Of a DNA stretch of 62,000 nucleotides, positions 59,246 to 62,000 are shown piece by piece (the stretch's first letter is position 1; every line of letters begins with the position of its first letter). This DNA is from Cristatella mucedo (Eukaryota; Bryozoa; Phylactolaemata; Cristatellidae), in contig WPIO01000003.1 of assembly GCA_009760855.2 (NCBI GenBank), positions 5,582,501-5,644,500 of the forward strand, written 5' to 3'. A program made the translations under genes and the position numbers. Under the pieces are notes generated by a model. It was given only the letters and a program-made list of their open reading frames with translations. It had not been told where the DNA came from and searched no databases.

Positions 59246-60711
59246 TGAAATTCGAATTCAGCTTTGCTTGTTTTAACCGACTCTAGATTTTTTATTTCGA
59301 TTGGATACACTTTGCTGTATACATCAAACGCCCTTGAGCTTGATTTTACGTAATCTTGGACATGTACAGCAAAATGTATCCAACCGCTCCAGCACAATTA
59401 TATCCTTCAAGACTCTTTCCTAACCTAAGCCACCAAGCTGTGGTGCACCCGACGGCCTCTGCCATCCCTATGGCTGAGAACTGCCACCTTGCTGAGTTCA
59501 ACCGAAGTCTCATTTTCCCAAATCTGTTAATGGCCAAATCTGTGTATTGGCCCTTTTATTCGCTCAAGGCTGTCTTCTGTATGCTTGTTATTCGAGATAG
59601 TTATGATAGTAGAGATACGTTATTCGAGATAGCAGTATGAAATGAAGATTTTCGTTTGACTCTTTAACGCTGTTCACCTAAGGCATAGCAGTGAGGGTTG
59701 CTCGCAAGTATGCACCCACAAACTTCAACGGTCGGAAGACGTTTGTGAAAAGTGGTGCACAGCCAACAAGCACTTAATCTTTCTGGAGACAGGGTGTCAT
59801 TTAAAATCAATGCCCTTGTGATACCTCTTAACTATAAAGTTTCGTTCCTTTTAATCCCAAATAAAAGTCGTAAAGTGTGGTTACTGGGTGCCGTACTGAA
59901 GCCTCTCCTCTTCATACGTGCCCAGAGGCGCCGTTGCCACTATTATTGGCTGGCTCAGACAAAGTCAGGGTTCAGCCCCTTGTAAGGTTTTAAGATAACC
60001 CAACTGTCACAAACATATCGGCTTAACGATTAATAGTCAAAAGTTAGGTACATGCACATGGTCCAAAAGTGCTTTACAATCAGCTGAGATCCTTAAATAA
60101 AATAATAAATATACAACGAAAAAGGTACCCGACATAATACCGGCCTTGGTTTGGTGTCATAGGTGCTCTCCTTGCTTGTTGCAAGCACTCACATAATCAA
60201 ATAACCAATATTCCTTACAATAGCAGCACAAAAGCACATTGACATATCATTATTGACTGGCACTGTAGTCACAGCTAATGACATTTTTATCCAAAAAGGG
60301 TAACTTTAGGTCTATTGAAAGGCAACTATGGAGTGCAGGCCGTGACCGGATGAGGCTCCTAGCAACAAGTACCATGGTTGGAGCCCATTGTCGGGCGAAT
60401 ATCCAATCTCCCGAAAGATCCGAAACAAGGGTCGCATGCAGCGATAACTGTATGGCAGAGCAACGTCTTAACATGGCTAACAATAAATATGTCTTGAAAG
60501 GATTCACTAAGCACACTCTAAACTGCAATTGCGTTCTCATAAACTGACAATCAAACGACTACGAAGAACAAGCAGGCATTGAACAGCCAAGAATAGGGGT
60601 CCACCGATAACCATCTGCTAATTTGCATAGGACAGCACTGACGTCAAGGTATTACGAACACATATACATATACATAAACGATCATGCATCTAAAAACTGC
60701 AGTAGCAGGGC
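59246..60711. other. No recognised gene
   Basis: About 1.5 kb without recognised exons or repeats. Short frames on both strands only. Confidence 0.4.
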
Positions 60712-60907
60712 TTACGCAATGCTCCAGTGTTTCATTGGCAAGATGCAGCCTGTTGCATCTGGGCAAGGATAGGGTCGTTTGAAAGTTTTCTTGGGTCCCA
60801 CCTTCACACCCCAGGCATGTTTGACTAAAGTGATTTTACTTTCAGTCCTTTTTCTGGCAGCAAGGGCAGCCTCATGACAGCTCATGAAATTCAGGTAGCT
60901 GAATTTT
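60712..60907 (-). CDS. Candidate terminal exon of an unidentified gene
   Basis: Minus strand: a good acceptor (CACTCTCTGCCAG at 60920-60908) followed by 65 codons to a TAA at 60712, with host-like codon choice. Residues include LNFMSCHEAALAARKRTESK, ITLVKHAWGVKVGPKK and KRPYPCPDATGCILPMKHWS. The sequence is basic with scattered Cys and His but has no pattern I can name. It does not match the L2 families in this window, and no upstream partner exon was found. It may be a chance ORF. Confidence 0.3.
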
Positions 60908-60919
60908 CTGGCAGAGAGT

Positions 60920-61830
60920 GAAAAGTATCTAATGTAATGTATCTCCGTTTGTAACTCCATAAAGCCATAAAAACTATGTGGGTGTTACACAGGAGAGTAT
61001 TGTATAGCAAACTCACAGCCTAAGCGGTTTTCGGTACAAAGTCGGTAGCCAACAGACTTCGTCTCACGCAACAAAGAGAAAGTGGGAAGCATAGCAGAGT
61101 CAGGAAAGCAGTTGAGGTAGTGAGTAGCATGGAAGTAGCAGCTCTGGACCGCTGAAAAGGAAGAGCCATAATCGGCAGCAGGAGAGTAGTTGTCGTTGCG
61201 CAAGAATTGTGGGAGCGAGCTCCAGAGTCTAGGACCTGCAGAGCTAAAGCTTCTGTTGCCAAAGTGATGGAAGTGGAACAGCTAATTTATTGTCCACACA
61301 GGACCTGAGGGGGCGAACAGGCTGAAACTGAGGCAGCAGTTCAGCTAGGTACGAAGGAGCCAAGCCATGGCAGGCCATGTAGGTCAGCGTAAGAACTTTG
61401 CTCTGTATCCGTTGCTCAACCGGCATCCATCCTAGCTCTTTTAGGAAAGGAGACACGTGCTCTAACCTCTGATACTTGAAGACTAGCCTTGCTGCCATAT
61501 TCATAGTCAGCTGCAGTGGCCTAGTTACTTTCTTTGGTAGCCCAGCCGAAAGGGAATTACAATAATCAAGCCGAGACAGAACTAAGAAGCTAGTTAAATT
61601 TTTTGCAAGCCACTGTGGAAGACAGCTCCTAATCTTGGATAGGGATCGGATGTGATGGCTAGCTGTAGAATCAGTATTCTGAAGGAAGCTTTTAAAATTT
61701 CGAGCACCTCGCGATGGTCGCTCAACAGCATCACCTATTAGAAGAGCAAAGCCTTTTAATCCAGCCACAAGCTTAGGGTGTCCTATAAGCAGCAGTTCGG
61801 TTTTATCGTCATTTAGTATCTACCCAAGTG
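60920..61830 (-). mobile_element. L2-B LINE, 5'-truncated copy
   Basis: Antisense L2-B, with the 3' end at about 60925 (rc of TGTATCTCCGTTTGTAACTC) and a 174-codon frame (61768-61244) holding LVLSRLDYCNSLSAGLPK, LKELGWMPVEQRIQSKVLTL and [16 protein letters not shown]. The frame breaks near 61244 and continues as LRSCVDNKLAVPL and [17 protein letters not shown]. The best-preserved L2-B C-terminus here. Confidence 0.88.
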
Positions 61831-62000
61831 CTATTATTTGCATTCAGACAGTACATAGGGATTCTGCTTAAATACATAGGCGGAAATTAGTAGAAGACAT
61901 TGCTTTAAGCCAAGTACTGAGTGCAGCAGAACGATAATCTATAGCTTAATCGGTAAGTGCTGGCCCAGAATACCGTAGGTTTAGGAATAGTTCCTACTCG

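Noticed and set aside
60712-60760. Apparent UBE2D-like VFHWQ on the plus strand
   Set aside because: Five residues match by chance. The next residues do not follow ATIMGP, and there is no splice context.

Overview
The window is nuclear DNA of a multicellular animal, most likely an aquatic invertebrate; the species cannot be told from the sequence. Three spliced, conserved animal genes are recognisable: FKBP12 (+ strand, 17111-18972), mitochondrial ribosomal protein L12 (- strand, 33830 down to 23462) and the 3' four exons of a UBE2D-type ubiquitin-conjugating enzyme (- strand, 52320 down to 48186). They sit in a sea of repeats: two L2-clade LINE families (called L2-1 and L2-B here), two tRNA-derived SINE families (SINE-A and SINE-B), a hAT element, a pogo/Tigger-like element, Tc1-like fragments, microsatellites and recent tandem duplications.

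The most unusual object is a compact, intronless, AT-rich block at about 5430-16195. It is a decayed Polinton/Maverick-like element (endogenous virus-like transposon). In order it carries: a protein-primed family B DNA polymerase with an OTU-like N-terminal domain (5559-9633); a series of small ORFs (9614-11043); a probable jelly-roll capsid protein (11059-12223); a YqaJ/alkaline-nuclease-like exonuclease (12246-12650); an unknown ORF (12745-13164); a fibre-like protein with phage-tail-fibre-type repeats (about 13170-13945); a minus-strand zinc-cluster protein (14427 down to about 13990); a retroviral-type DDE integrase (14437-15345); and minus-strand genes at the right end. Every long gene is broken by stops or frameshifts, and a SINE-A copy has landed in a minus-strand gene. 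I see no FtsK/HerA-type packaging ATPase and no adenovirus-type protease, and I could not find terminal inverted repeats.

Many gene starts in this element carry the same short sequence, TATAGA(A) directly before the ATG. Between the divergent zinc-cluster and integrase genes it forms one near-palindrome serving both strands, so it looks like an element-specific promoter or initiator code.

FKBP12 has six exons, and its last intron (18823-18914) has the hallmarks of a U12-type AT-AC intron: a perfect ATATCCTTT 5' site, a TCCTTAG branch site 11 nt from the end, and an AC 3' end. Only this splice joins the reading frame correctly.

Layout: 0.2-4.7 kb L2-1 and SINE-A copies; 5.4-16.2 kb the Polinton-like element; 17.1-19.2 kb FKBP12; 21.3-22.9 kb L2-1 with a reiterated 3' tail; 23.5-33.8 kb MRPL12, whose introns hold Tc1, L2, SINE and microsatellite sequence; 34.5-36.3 kb hAT; 36.5-37.8 kb pogo-like; 38.0-41.2 kb a nearly complete L2-B; 43.0-44.5 kb L2-1; 44.7-48.2 kb nothing recognised; 48.2-52.3 kb UBE2D; 53-62 kb SINE-A, L2-1, L2-B and Tc1 remnants plus one unidentified candidate terminal exon at 60.7-60.9 kb.
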